From: Mycobacterium sp. KBS0706 | GTDB taxonomy: Bacteria > Pseudomonadota > Alphaproteobacteria > DSM-16000 > Inquilinaceae | Assembly (NCBI RefSeq): GCF_005938675.2 | Contig: NZ_VCCH02000068.1 | Span: forward strand, 1 to 45,322 | Length of the DNA: 45,322 bases | Direction: 5' to 3' | Shown here: piece by piece, positions 1 to 7,280 of the stretch | How positions within the stretch are numbered: position 1 is the stretch's first letter | Layout of the letters: each line of letters opens with the position of its first letter | Translations under genes and position numbers: made by a program | The notes under the pieces: generated by a model | The model's input: the letters and a program-made list of their open reading frames with translations, nothing else | The model's database searches: none | What the model was told of the DNA's origin: nothing

Positions 1-246
1 CAGATCCGGGTTGGTGGCGTAGGCCGAGGCCAGCGCCTCGGTCATCGACTGGGCCGAGGCCGAAGCGGTGCCCAGCATCAGAACGGCGGACAACACCGCG
101 ATGGAGAGCCCGAGCAATTCGTGTCGCATCATCGTCAACGCCGCCGCATCCTTGGTCGACATCACCAGCCGAAGCGGCAATGCCGTCCAGAGTGAAGGAG
201 GCTTCGCTCGCACCTCCGGGAGGTGATAGTTCCCTGAACTCGGCAT
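1..246 (-). CDS. TolC family outer membrane channel protein, N-terminal part (cut by window edge)
   Basis: Reading the minus strand from 246 gives an open frame running off the left edge. It holds a hydrophobic signal segment (HELLGLSIAVLSAVLMLGTA, then SASA) followed at once by QSMTEALASAYATNPDL, which matches the start of the mature TolC family (an amphipathic helix with EAL..AY..NP.L). TolC proteins form the outer-membrane exit of type I secretion and efflux systems. The start at 246 is preferred because GGAG lies 11 bases upstream on the minus strand; internal ATGs at 162 and 132 lack a ribosome site, though 132 would give a more normal signal peptide. Only about 80 codons are visible. 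It may be the export channel for the RTX protein encoded at 7281-9275, but no HlyB- or HlyD-like gene is in the window. Confidence 0.72.
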   Translation of the reverse strand, partial: MPSSGNYHLPEVRAKPPSLWTALPLRLVMSTKDAAALTMMRHELLGLSIAVLSAVLMLGTASASAQSMTEALASAYATNPDL

Positions 247-452
247 GGCTTCAACTTCTCCAAAAGGAATATGACTGCTTATGTGATGCATTATCAATTT
301 GAAGGTCTGCCATATCTTGAAAATCATTTGTCCACAGAAAACTAGCATATCATCTCATATTCAAATATGTGCCGGTTCATTGCTTCGGAATCCACAGTTC
401 GGGTGTCATCTTGTGCGCGGGCGGAGCGGGTCGATTTGCCTGCGGCCCACGA
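247..452. promoter_or_regulatory. Divergent intergenic region between the tolC-like gene and the EAL operon
   Basis: This stretch is clearly AT-rich (especially 255-365) compared with the flanking genes and separates two divergently read genes, so it should carry both promoters. No convincing -35/-10 pair or operator dyad was found. The boundary on the right is uncertain because the start of the EAL gene is not resolved. Confidence 0.35.
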
Positions 453-1424
453 ATGAATGTGACGTGGGCACGGCTTCGAAATTTCTCCTTCTCAAAAAGA
501 TCTGTTCAATCTAAAATTTTTTGTTTCCTGCATCGTTCTGAATGCCCCACCTGCCCCGCTCGGGAATCGGATCTGCCTCGCCACAATCGAGGCCCCATCG
601 GCAACGATTCAGTCATTGGGAGACAAGTCATTATTCGCCTCCGCCGTGGGTGGAAACGAGGATCGCCCGGAAAAGCAGATCTCCTGACAGCGCGCCAGGC
701 CAGACAGTTTTTCCTTGTGTTTCAGCCGATCGTCGCCGTCTCTGACGGTGACTTGTGGGGCTTTGAGGCGCTGATGCGATGGCGCCATCCGATCCACGGC
801 GAAATAGCTCCCAGTATATTCATCCCGGTGGCCGAAGTGTCCGGCCTCATCACTCACTTCGGCGAATGGGCGCTCCAGGACGCCTGCCGGCAGGCGGCCT
901 CCTGGCCATGGGCCGCGCAAGTCTCGGTCAATATTTCCGCAGCGCACATCCGATCGGCTGCGTTCCCCTCGATGGTGGCCACGGTGCTTGCGGCCGCCGG
1001 GCTCGCTCCGGCTCGCCTGGAGCTTGAAATCACCGAATCGGTTCGGCTCGAAGCATCAGAGGAGGTCGCCGGGGTGCTCGAGCAGTTGAAAGATCTGGGC
1101 GTTTGGCTGGTGCTCGACGATTTCGGCACCGGTTGGTCTTCCCTCGACGCGCTTCGTCGCTTTCCATTTGACGGGCTGAAGATCGACCAGTCTCTCGTGG
1201 CAGACCTGCCATCCAATCCGCGTGCCGTCGCGATCGTCCGCGCCATCATGCAACTCGCCAGGGAACTTGGCGTCTATGTGACGGCCGAGGGCGTGGAAGA
1301 CGCAACCCAGTTGCGGATCCTGCAGGATCTCGGCTGCGAACGACTGCAGGGATTTCTGGTCGCGGTGCCGGAGCAGAGGGCGGTGGCGCCAAGCCGGGAT
1401 CTCTGGCGTGTGCCAGTGCATTGA
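453..1424 (+). CDS. EAL-domain cyclic di-GMP phosphodiesterase
   Basis: Predicted to hydrolyse c-di-GMP to pGpG in the cytoplasm. The EAL domain fills about residues 85-310 of this reading. The motif line-up is intact: FEALMRW (the EAL signature), VNIS (metal-binding Asn), LELEITES, the DDFGTG loop, LKID (catalytic Lys region), TAEGVE and LQGF, so the enzyme should be active. No sensory domain precedes it; the first 80 or so residues are low in recognisable features. The start is unsure: ATG at 453 has no ribosome site, an upstream GTG at 369 keeps the frame open, and no in-frame ATG, GTG or TTG occurs from 462 until inside the domain. Its TGA overlaps the TTG start of the FIST gene (TTGA at 1421-1424), so it heads a translationally coupled operon with the FIST protein and the kinase. 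Confidence 0.85.
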   Translation: MNVTWARLRNFSFSKRSVQSKIFCFLHRSECPTCPARESDLPRHNRGPIGNDSVIGRQVIIRLRRGWKRGSPGKADLLTARQARQFFLVFQPIVAVSDGDLWGFEALMRWRHPIHGEIAPSIFIPVAEVSGLITHFGEWALQDACRQAASWPWAAQVSVNISAAHIRSAAFPSMVATVLAAAGLAPARLELEITESVRLEASEEVAGVLEQLKDLGVWLVLDDFGTGWSSLDALRRFPFDGLKIDQSLVADLPSNPRAVAIVRAIMQLARELGVYVTAEGVEDATQLRILQDLGCERLQGFLVAVPEQRAVAPSRDLWRVPVH

Positions 1425-2701
1425 CCGATGGACAGGGCGAGCGTCCTGCCGCTGAATGGATGCTCCGCAGGCGCCTCGTCGGGCGCCCGAGCCCGGGGGG
1501 CAGAATGGTCGCGATCGGTCAGGGAAGAAGCGTCTCGGCGGCGACAGCCATTGAACAGTGTCGGGCGATGCTAGGGGGCATGGTCCCGCGCTTGTTGCTG
1601 GTCTTTTGCGGCGGCAAGCACGAAGGGTCCGATATCCTCAGGGCTCTGAGGGCCACGTTCGGCGACGCGGTTCCGATCGTCGGCGGATCAGCGGCCGGCA
1701 TCATCTGGCGAGACGGCCTCGGCTACAGTGGATTGGAGGTCGGGCTCGTCGCCTTCGGAGAGGACGACTTCCTGCCGCAGATTGTGGTCAACCGCGATCT
1801 GCTGCAGGGCGAGCACGCCGCCGGCTTCTCGCTCGGCCAGATGCTGGCCGAAACCGCCGAGCAGGATTCTGTCGTGCTGATGTTCTACGACAGTGTCGCC
1901 AGCTCATCACCGCTGCGGCTGCATCCGGCGAGCGACCTGGTCGAGGGTTTGCAATCAGGGCTTGGCGGCCACAGAATCCGGCTGATCGGCGGGGGAACCC
2001 TGACCGACATGAATCTATCCGATGCCTGGGTGCTCGATGGCATATCGGCGATCAAGCACGCGGCCGTAGCGCTCGTCTTTCCACTGGGACTCAAGGACGA
2101 GACCGTCATCCTGCACGGTTGCCGACCGGTCAGCACCTTCATGGAAATCACGCGCATAGACGGGGCAGAGGTCTTCGAGCTCGACGGCAGGCCGGCGCTC
2201 GAGGTGATCGAGCAGATGCTGGGCGTGACGCTCGGCAGCACCTCGTCGCACGATCTGTCGTTGATCGCGACGCTGGGAGAGAAGCAGGGGGATCCCTATG
2301 CCGCCTATGACGAGAACAGCTATGTCAACCGACTGATCCTGCGGGCCAATCGGGCCACCGGCTCGATCACCCTGTTCGAGAAGGACTTCCGCCTCGGCAC
2401 GCGGGTTCAGATCATGTCCCGCGACAACGCGTTGATGCTCGACAGCGTTCGCAACGGGATCAGCGCGATCAACCGGACGCAGCAGGGCGGACAGCCCTTC
2501 CTGGCAATCTATATCGACTGTGCGGGCCGCGCCAGCGCCCGCAGCGGCGCCGCAATCGAGGAGGCCCGGCTGGTGGCGGACGGCCTCGACTCCTCTATCC
2601 CCTTTCTCGGCTTCTATTCCGGCGTCGAGATCGCACCTTTCGACGGCTATAGCCGGCCCTTGGATTGGACCGGCCTCCTGACCGTACTGTCGGCGCGATG
2701 A
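1421..2701 (+). CDS. FIST N/C domain sensor protein
   Basis: A 426-residue soluble protein with the FIST_N fold (GGSAAGIIWRDG, GLVAFGEDDF, the SVVLMFYDS strand and the IRLIGGG turn) followed by FIST_C (PFLAIYIDCAGR and the GFYSGVEIAPF signature near the end). FIST domains are described as intracellular small-ligand sensing modules, proposed to bind amino acids or related compounds, and are often linked to kinases, methyl-accepting proteins or c-di-GMP enzymes. Here FIST is a separate protein, coupled by overlaps on both sides: TTGA with the EAL gene and ATGA (2698-2701) with the kinase. The TTG at 1421 is the overlap-based start; ATG at 1504, just after a run of G, is a reasonable alternative that trims an Arg-rich leader. 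The likely role is to feed ligand state to the kinase; that is inference. Confidence 0.85.
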   Translation: MTDGQGERPAAEWMLRRRLVGRPSPGGRMVAIGQGRSVSAATAIEQCRAMLGGMVPRLLLVFCGGKHEGSDILRALRATFGDAVPIVGGSAAGIIWRDGLGYSGLEVGLVAFGEDDFLPQIVVNRDLLQGEHAAGFSLGQMLAETAEQDSVVLMFYDSVASSSPLRLHPASDLVEGLQSGLGGHRIRLIGGGTLTDMNLSDAWVLDGISAIKHAAVALVFPLGLKDETVILHGCRPVSTFMEITRIDGAEVFELDGRPALEVIEQMLGVTLGSTSSHDLSLIATLGEKQGDPYAAYDENSYVNRLILRANRATGSITLFEKDFRLGTRVQIMSRDNALMLDSVRNGISAINRTQQGGQPFLAIYIDCAGRASARSGAAIEEARLVADGLDSSIPFLGFYSGVEIAPFDGYSRPLDWTGLLTVLSAR

Positions 2702-4083
2702 ACAGCGGCTCGCGAAGGACTGTCGGTGTGCCGCCCGGCCAGCTGGAGCGCGAGCTCGCGTATTACCAGCGCGAGTGCAATGATCTCGGCGCGCGCCTGC
2801 TGCGGCTGCAGGAGGAACAGAGCCAGGCATTCCGGGAGGCGCGGCGCAGCCGAACCCTGGCCAAATTGATCCGTGAGGCCCACCGTCTCGCCGACACGGT
2901 GATCGGCCCGGAGGATCTCGGCGACCGGATCTTGGAGATCGTCATCGACAATGCAATGTGCGACCGCGCGGCGCTTCTGGTTGAAGAAATTCCCGGAAAC
3001 CGGAGCTTTCGTGTGACGCACGCCATCGGGCTGCGTGAGAAGATGGCCACGCCGATCACACTGCCGAGTGTCCCGGAATTCTTCTTCACCACCGCCCAGT
3101 CCAGGATCGAGCCGCCGGCCTACGAGCTCACGGGCATCCTGCAACTGCCCTATGTCCTCTGGGCGTATGACCGTATGACGGGCCATGCCTTGATGATCGG
3201 CAACCGGTCCGAGGCGAATGTGAGTCGGGCGTTCGAAGCCGGTGACCAGGAACTCATCGAGGGCGGCCTCTCCGTCTATATCGACGTGCTCGCCCGCAAG
3301 CAGGCGGAGCAGGAGCTTCGGCGAGCAATGCGCGCGGCGGAGCAGGCCGACGAGGCGAAAGCCGCCTTCCTCGCGACGCTGAGCCACGAGCTGCGGACGC
3401 CGTTGAACGCCATCATCGGTCTGGCCGACATTCTGTCCTCGAAGCGAGCCCCCGCCCTGACAGTCGAACGATCCGTCGCCTATGCAGGCGAGATCGCCGG
3501 CTCAGGCCGCCACCTGCTGCGCCTGATCAACGATATTCTGGACTACTCGGGGATCGCCCGGGGCCACCTGGCCATTCAGCCCGAATGGATCCGCCTGGAG
3601 CATGCGGTGGGCGCCGCCGTCCGGGCTGCGGACGGCATGGCAGTGGAGCGGGGCGTCGCGCTGTCGATGTCGCCGATCGATCCCGCCTTCGGCCTCCTTG
3701 TCGACTCGGTTCGCCTTCGCCAGATCCTCGACAACCTGATTGGCAATGCGATCAAGTTCACGCCGCAGGGGGGAGAGGTGGCCGTCGATGTCGAGATCGG
3801 AACGGACAAGTCGATCCAACTCCTGGTCACGGACACCGGGATCGGAATGCGGCCGGAGGAGATCGCGATCGCGATGGAGCCGTTCCGTCAGCTCGAAAAC
3901 GCGTTGACCCGCACGACAGCCGGCACCGGATTGGGGTTGCCGATCACCAAGGGGCTTGTCGAAGCCCATGGCGGCTCGCTCGCGATCACGAGCGAGCCTG
4001 GGGGCGGGACCATCGTCCGCATCATCTTCCCGGCGGCGCTGGGCAGCTCAGAGCGGGCCGATCGCCCGAAAGCCAAGCGCTGA
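2698..4083 (+). CDS. Cytoplasmic sensor histidine kinase (coiled coil - GAF-like - HisKA - HATPase_c)
   Basis: A 461-residue kinase with no membrane segment. It opens with a coiled coil (about 14-60), then a GAF-like region (about 65-200), a second helix leading into the H-box LSHELRTPLNAIIG with the phospho-accepting His at residue 230, and an ATPase domain with N-box (NLIGNAIKFTP, about 346-356), G1 (DTGIGM, 379-384), F-box (EPFRQ) and G2 (GTGLGLPITK, 409-418). All catalytic motifs are intact. ATG at 2698 is chosen because it forms the ATGA overlap with the FIST stop; a TTG at 2665 is also in frame. There is no receiver or DNA-binding partner in the operon. The nearest response regulator is the PleD-like cyclase at 5561-6955, which I infer may be its target. 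Confidence 0.9.
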   Translation: MNSGSRRTVGVPPGQLERELAYYQRECNDLGARLLRLQEEQSQAFREARRSRTLAKLIREAHRLADTVIGPEDLGDRILEIVIDNAMCDRAALLVEEIPGNRSFRVTHAIGLREKMATPITLPSVPEFFFTTAQSRIEPPAYELTGILQLPYVLWAYDRMTGHALMIGNRSEANVSRAFEAGDQELIEGGLSVYIDVLARKQAEQELRRAMRAAEQADEAKAAFLATLSHELRTPLNAIIGLADILSSKRAPALTVERSVAYAGEIAGSGRHLLRLINDILDYSGIARGHLAIQPEWIRLEHAVGAAVRAADGMAVERGVALSMSPIDPAFGLLVDSVRLRQILDNLIGNAIKFTPQGGEVAVDVEIGTDKSIQLLVTDTGIGMRPEEIAIAMEPFRQLENALTRTTAGTGLGLPITKGLVEAHGGSLAITSEPGGGTIVRIIFPAALGSSERADRPKAKR

Positions 4084-4095
4084 TCCCGGCCCGCT
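4052..4095. terminator. Possible bidirectional terminator hairpin between convergent genes
   Basis: AGCGGGCCG (4052-4060) pairs perfectly with CGGCCCGCT (4087-4095), a 9-bp stem around a 26-base loop that spans the 3' ends of the kinase and the convergent desaturase gene (only 10 bases separate the two stop codons). There is no T-run, so this is a weak candidate. Confidence 0.25.
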
Positions 4096-5290
4096 AGTGG
4101 GGCCATGTCGGTACGACTCCCTTGGGCGTGGCCGACAGCGTCGCGAGATTCTCGTCGATGGCACGAAACAACCCCCAGGTCTCGCCGTAGTTCAGCGGAA
4201 AGCCAGGACATCCGGCATCCGCATCCTTCTGTCGGGCGTGAATGTAGTCTGTCCACTGCTTGGTCGACGGACGGCGGTGGTGGAAATCGTGGCATGGCGC
4301 GTCCCCGACCAGGACGATGACGCGGACCAGGAGCTGGATCGTCAGCATGTTCAGCCACCAGACGCACCAGGCGGCGAGGCCCGGGGGTGACCAGGCCGAC
4401 CCCCGGGGCAAGGGGGCGCCCGGAAACACGCCGGCAGTCGCCAGGCAGACGAACTCCTTGTCCCGCGCGGCGATTAACGCCGGCTCGGGAAAGCGGTGCT
4501 CGCAGAGGATCCGGCCGATCGTCGCCCATTGCAGGAACAAGGTCAGCGGCAGGAACCAGATGATGAGAAAGGCGAGGGCATGGCCCGTAAGGGCTGATGC
4601 CAGCGCCGGAATCGCCAAGGCGGCCATCGTCACGATGTTGTGCCGCGGATCGTGCGAGCGCATCGCGGCGCGCATGCGGCGCAGCAGGAACCGGACATGG
4701 AAGTCCGGGGAGAAGACCACGTTGACCAGCACGCGTCGCCACAATTCGCGCTTCGGCACGTCTGGTTCGAGACGGCACATGCCGAGGACGAAATCGGCGA
4801 ACTCATCCTCCTCGGTCAGCAGCTTGCGGGCGCTGTGGTGGTGCATGTGCTCTTTTCGATAGTGGTCGAAATGCTTGAACAGGAAGATGGCGGAGATCAG
4901 CCGGCCCACGGCCCGGTTGCGCTCCCAGGTGCGGAAGACGGTGCCATGGGCGCAATGATGAAATACGACGACTTGGAACACACCGAGACCGGAGGTCGTG
5001 AGAATCAGGGAAATGAAGAGCAGGAAGGCGCCCGGGACCGTCGGAAGGAAGGTCCACAATACGCCGAGGGACAGGCCGGCCGCGACCAGGAGGCATCCCT
5101 GATGAACGAAATACATCGGCGTGCGCGGGGCCTCCGCCTCCTCCGGCGCCGGCCGAGCGGTCAGCCACGACAAGAAGGGCTGGAAGACAGCCGGCAGCCT
5201 TGCGGCCATTTCGACGCGGGGGGGCCGGCGCATGGCCGGCGCAACTTCGCTCGAGCCGACCTGTTCGATTTCGGCAACAAAGATGGACAT
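4094..5290 (-). CDS. Fatty acid desaturase family membrane protein
   Basis: A 398-residue integral membrane di-iron enzyme. The three histidine clusters of the family are present: HHCAHG, then KEHMHHHS, and DFHHRRP near the C-terminus, with hydrophobic pairs between them (FVHQGCLLVAAGLSLGVLW, FLLFISLILTTSGLGVFQ, HALAFLIIWFLPLTLFLQ, and a last segment before DFHHRR). Such enzymes use O2 and reduced electron carriers to desaturate or hydroxylate acyl chains or other lipids; the substrate cannot be read from sequence. The start at 5290 is chosen over an in-frame ATG at 5323 because AAGGAG sits 6 bases upstream of it. The gene stands alone, convergent with the kinase gene. Membrane lipid change alongside EPS production is plausible but unproven. 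Confidence 0.85.
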   Translation of the reverse strand: MSIFVAEIEQVGSSEVAPAMRRPPRVEMAARLPAVFQPFLSWLTARPAPEEAEAPRTPMYFVHQGCLLVAAGLSLGVLWTFLPTVPGAFLLFISLILTTSGLGVFQVVVFHHCAHGTVFRTWERNRAVGRLISAIFLFKHFDHYRKEHMHHHSARKLLTEEDEFADFVLGMCRLEPDVPKRELWRRVLVNVVFSPDFHVRFLLRRMRAAMRSHDPRHNIVTMAALAIPALASALTGHALAFLIIWFLPLTLFLQWATIGRILCEHRFPEPALIAARDKEFVCLATAGVFPGAPLPRGSAWSPPGLAAWCVWWLNMLTIQLLVRVIVLVGDAPCHDFHHRRPSTKQWTDYIHARQKDADAGCPGFPLNYGETWGLFRAIDENLATLSATPKGVVPTWPH

Positions 5291-5560
5291 CAAACGCTCC
5301 TTGCCGCATCGGCACGACGGCAATTCTTCATGCCTTCGGAACGGACGATAGCCCTTCCAAAGGATGGGAATTACCTAAAAAGCTTGCCTTATGCTCGCGA
5401 GATGTGAAAGCAACAGCGTCGCCCGTCAATAGATGGGGCGCTCCAGGCGCTGGCTACAATGTATTCCTCGGACCAAGATCGCGTCCACGTCGAGGTCAGG
5501 CGAGGAACGGTCAAGCGGCCAGGCAGATGGGTGCTGGCGACGCAGTATGCCCGATGCGGG

Positions 5561-6955
5561 TCAACAGCTGACGGCGGTCCGGTCGTCCGGGCCTTCCAGG
5601 GCCACGACCTCGACCCGGTTCCGTCCCCGTGCCTTGGCGAGGTACAGCGCGCGGTCGGCTGCCCGCATCAGTTTGTCCATGCTGATGTCGCAAGCCTGGG
5701 CCACCGCGGCGCCGATGCTGACCGTCAATGGAAACGCACTCTCAGGCGCCGGAGCAAATTCCTCCGCCGCCAGCTTGGCACGGATCCTCTCCGCAGTGGC
5801 GGCGACTTCATTGAGGCCGGCGCCGATCATGACGACGGCGAATTCCTCGCCTCCCAGCCGGGCTATAAGATCCACGGCCCGGGCCTCGAGGCGAAGCCTC
5901 TCCCCCAGCAGCTCAAGCGCCGCGTCGCCGGCTTGATGGCCGAACCGGTCGTTGACGATCTTGAAGCTGTCGACGTCGATCATCAGCAGGGCGACGTTCG
6001 CCAACTGCCTGGCCGACAGTACGCCTTCGAGGTGCCGCATGAAGTAGCGACGATTGTAGAGGCCGGTCAGCGGATCGGTCAGCGCCATCTTGAGAGCGCC
6101 GTCGAGCGCGCTTCGCAGCCGGTCCTGATAGAGTTTTCGCCGGATCTGATTGCGGGCCCGGACTCTGAGCTCGTTCGGGTTGAGTGGCCGTGAGATCCAA
6201 TCGTTCACGCCTAGGTCGAAGCCGCGCAGGACAAGGTCTCGATGATCGGGCTCGGCAATCAGGAGAAGAGGGATGTCGCGGCTGGCCACATTGGCCCGGA
6301 GCCGGGAGGCGAGGCGCAAGGGCTCGAATCCCCTCATCGAGAGATTGATGACGATCAGGCTCAACGGGTGGCTGGCGCCGATCGCGATCGCCTCCTCCTC
6401 GTTGGCGGCCCGCACGGTCTGAACGCCATCCTCAGCCAGCGCCTTTTCGACGCTTGCTGCGCCGAGGTCCCAATCGTCGACGATCAGTGCGCGAGTGCCG
6501 CTCACCTCGACCCTGTCGAGCGGCTCGGGAGCAAGTCCCAAGGCCCGCGTCGTCTCGTGCCGGGCTCTCCATTCGTCAAAGAGCTGCTTGAGACGGACGA
6601 GACCCTTGACCCTGGCGAGGAAGGTTTCCGTATCGATCGGTCGGGTCAAAAAGTCGTCGGCGCCGCATTCGAGTCCGCGCAGTTTCTCGGCTGCACCATC
6701 AAGTGCGGTCACCATGACGACTGGTATGTGCATGGTCCGTTCGTCTGCCTTCAGGCGTCGACAGGTCTCATAACCGTCGAGTTCCGGCATCATCACATCG
6801 AGAATGATGACATCCGGTTGCCAATTCTGCGCGCAGGCAATCGCCTCGATGCCATTCCGAGCCGTTAGGACAGCATAGTACTGATCCTGAGCGACAATGC
6901 TCAATATTTGGGCATTAGCTTCTATGTCATCAACGATCAGCACCTGAGCTGTCAT
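5561..6955 (-). CDS. PleD-like diguanylate cyclase response regulator (REC-REC-GGDEF)
   Basis: Synthesises c-di-GMP from two GTP. Receiver 1 (1-120) has the acidic pair DD9-10 and the phospho-acceptor D53 (IILDVMMPELDG), but the invariant Lys is replaced by Arg 105 (DFLTRPID). Receiver 2 (about 153-270) has Asn 204 in place of the acceptor Asp (VINLSM), as expected for the adaptor receiver of PleD, and also Arg before Pro (ISRPL). The GGDEF domain (about 285-450) carries GGEEF at 368-372 and an intact RxxD inhibitory site (R359, D362) five residues before it, so it should be active and product-inhibited. The start ATG at 6955 is preceded by a GAGA-rich ribosome site. The gene is monocistronic, separated from the RTX gene by its terminator. 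It is the likely output of the nearby FIST-kinase pair. Confidence 0.9.
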   Translation of the reverse strand: MTAQVLIVDDIEANAQILSIVAQDQYYAVLTARNGIEAIACAQNWQPDVIILDVMMPELDGYETCRRLKADERTMHIPVVMVTALDGAAEKLRGLECGADDFLTRPIDTETFLARVKGLVRLKQLFDEWRARHETTRALGLAPEPLDRVEVSGTRALIVDDWDLGAASVEKALAEDGVQTVRAANEEEAIAIGASHPLSLIVINLSMRGFEPLRLASRLRANVASRDIPLLLIAEPDHRDLVLRGFDLGVNDWISRPLNPNELRVRARNQIRRKLYQDRLRSALDGALKMALTDPLTGLYNRRYFMRHLEGVLSARQLANVALLMIDVDSFKIVNDRFGHQAGDAALELLGERLRLEARAVDLIARLGGEEFAVVMIGAGLNEVAATAERIRAKLAAEEFAPAPESAFPLTVSIGAAVAQACDISMDKLMRAADRALYLAKARGRNRVEVVALEGPDDRTAVSC

Positions 6956-7153
6956 TTTCTCTGTCTCAAGCCGAAATTGCCCTTACGAAAGCGATTTCAA
7001 TTTTGAAGTAATGCGATTGGATGGGATCGATAAGGAGATTGCGCCAGCCGGCACATAAAAAGAATAGCACGTCCGGCGGGGATCACACAGAAGGATAATA
7101 CGCGTCTACGCCATTACGGAGCGTTTCCGGCCGCTTTATGCTCTGATGCCAAA

Positions 7154-7168
7154 GAATCGGTCCGATTC
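7154..7168. promoter_or_regulatory. Operator-like dyad GAATCGG-T-CCGATTC
   Basis: Perfect 7-bp arms around one central base. It lies directly beside the tandem AT-rich repeat at 7170-7208 and about 200 bases upstream of the PleD-like gene. The short centre rules out an RNA hairpin, so a dimeric DNA-binding protein site is the better reading. The binding protein is unknown. Confidence 0.4.
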
Positions 7169-7169
7169 C

Positions 7170-7208
7170 GCATAATATTATATGGTAGCCTGCATAAAAT
7201 TATATGGC
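7170..7208. repeat. Tandem direct repeat GCATAAWATTATATGG, 22-bp period
   Basis: Two copies, starting at 7170 and 7192, match at 15 of 16 positions (GCATAATATTATATGG and GCATAAAATTATATGG). The 22-bp spacing, about two helical turns, puts both copies on the same face of DNA, which suits cooperative binding of a regulator. It lies in the upstream region of the PleD-like gene. Confidence 0.45.
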
Positions 7209-7245
7209 CCGCCTTGAATCCCTCCTCCATCTTCCGCGAAAAGAA

Positions 7246-7274
7246 CGGCTCGGGCGTGCGAGGCGCCCGAGCCG
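7246..7274 (-). terminator. Intrinsic terminator of the RTX gene
   Basis: Perfect 11-bp stem (CGGCTCGGGCG at 7246-7256 with CGCCCGAGCCG at 7264-7274) and a 7-base loop. On the minus strand it is followed by TTCTTTTC, and it starts only a few bases after the RTX stop codon. This is the clearest rho-independent terminator in the window. Confidence 0.85.
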
Positions 7275-7280
7275 GTCCGG

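Larger units (their letters stand above)
6956..7245. promoter_or_regulatory. AT-rich control region upstream of the PleD-like gene
   Basis: About 290 bases without a gene, much richer in A and T than the neighbours. It contains a perfect dyad at 7154-7168 and a tandem direct repeat at 7170-7208 (listed separately), plus a smaller inverted repeat TTCAA-TT-TTGAA near 6995-7007 close to the gene start. Because the RTX gene ends at a terminator on the other side, these elements should serve the PleD-like gene. No textbook -35/-10 pair was identified. Confidence 0.45.
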
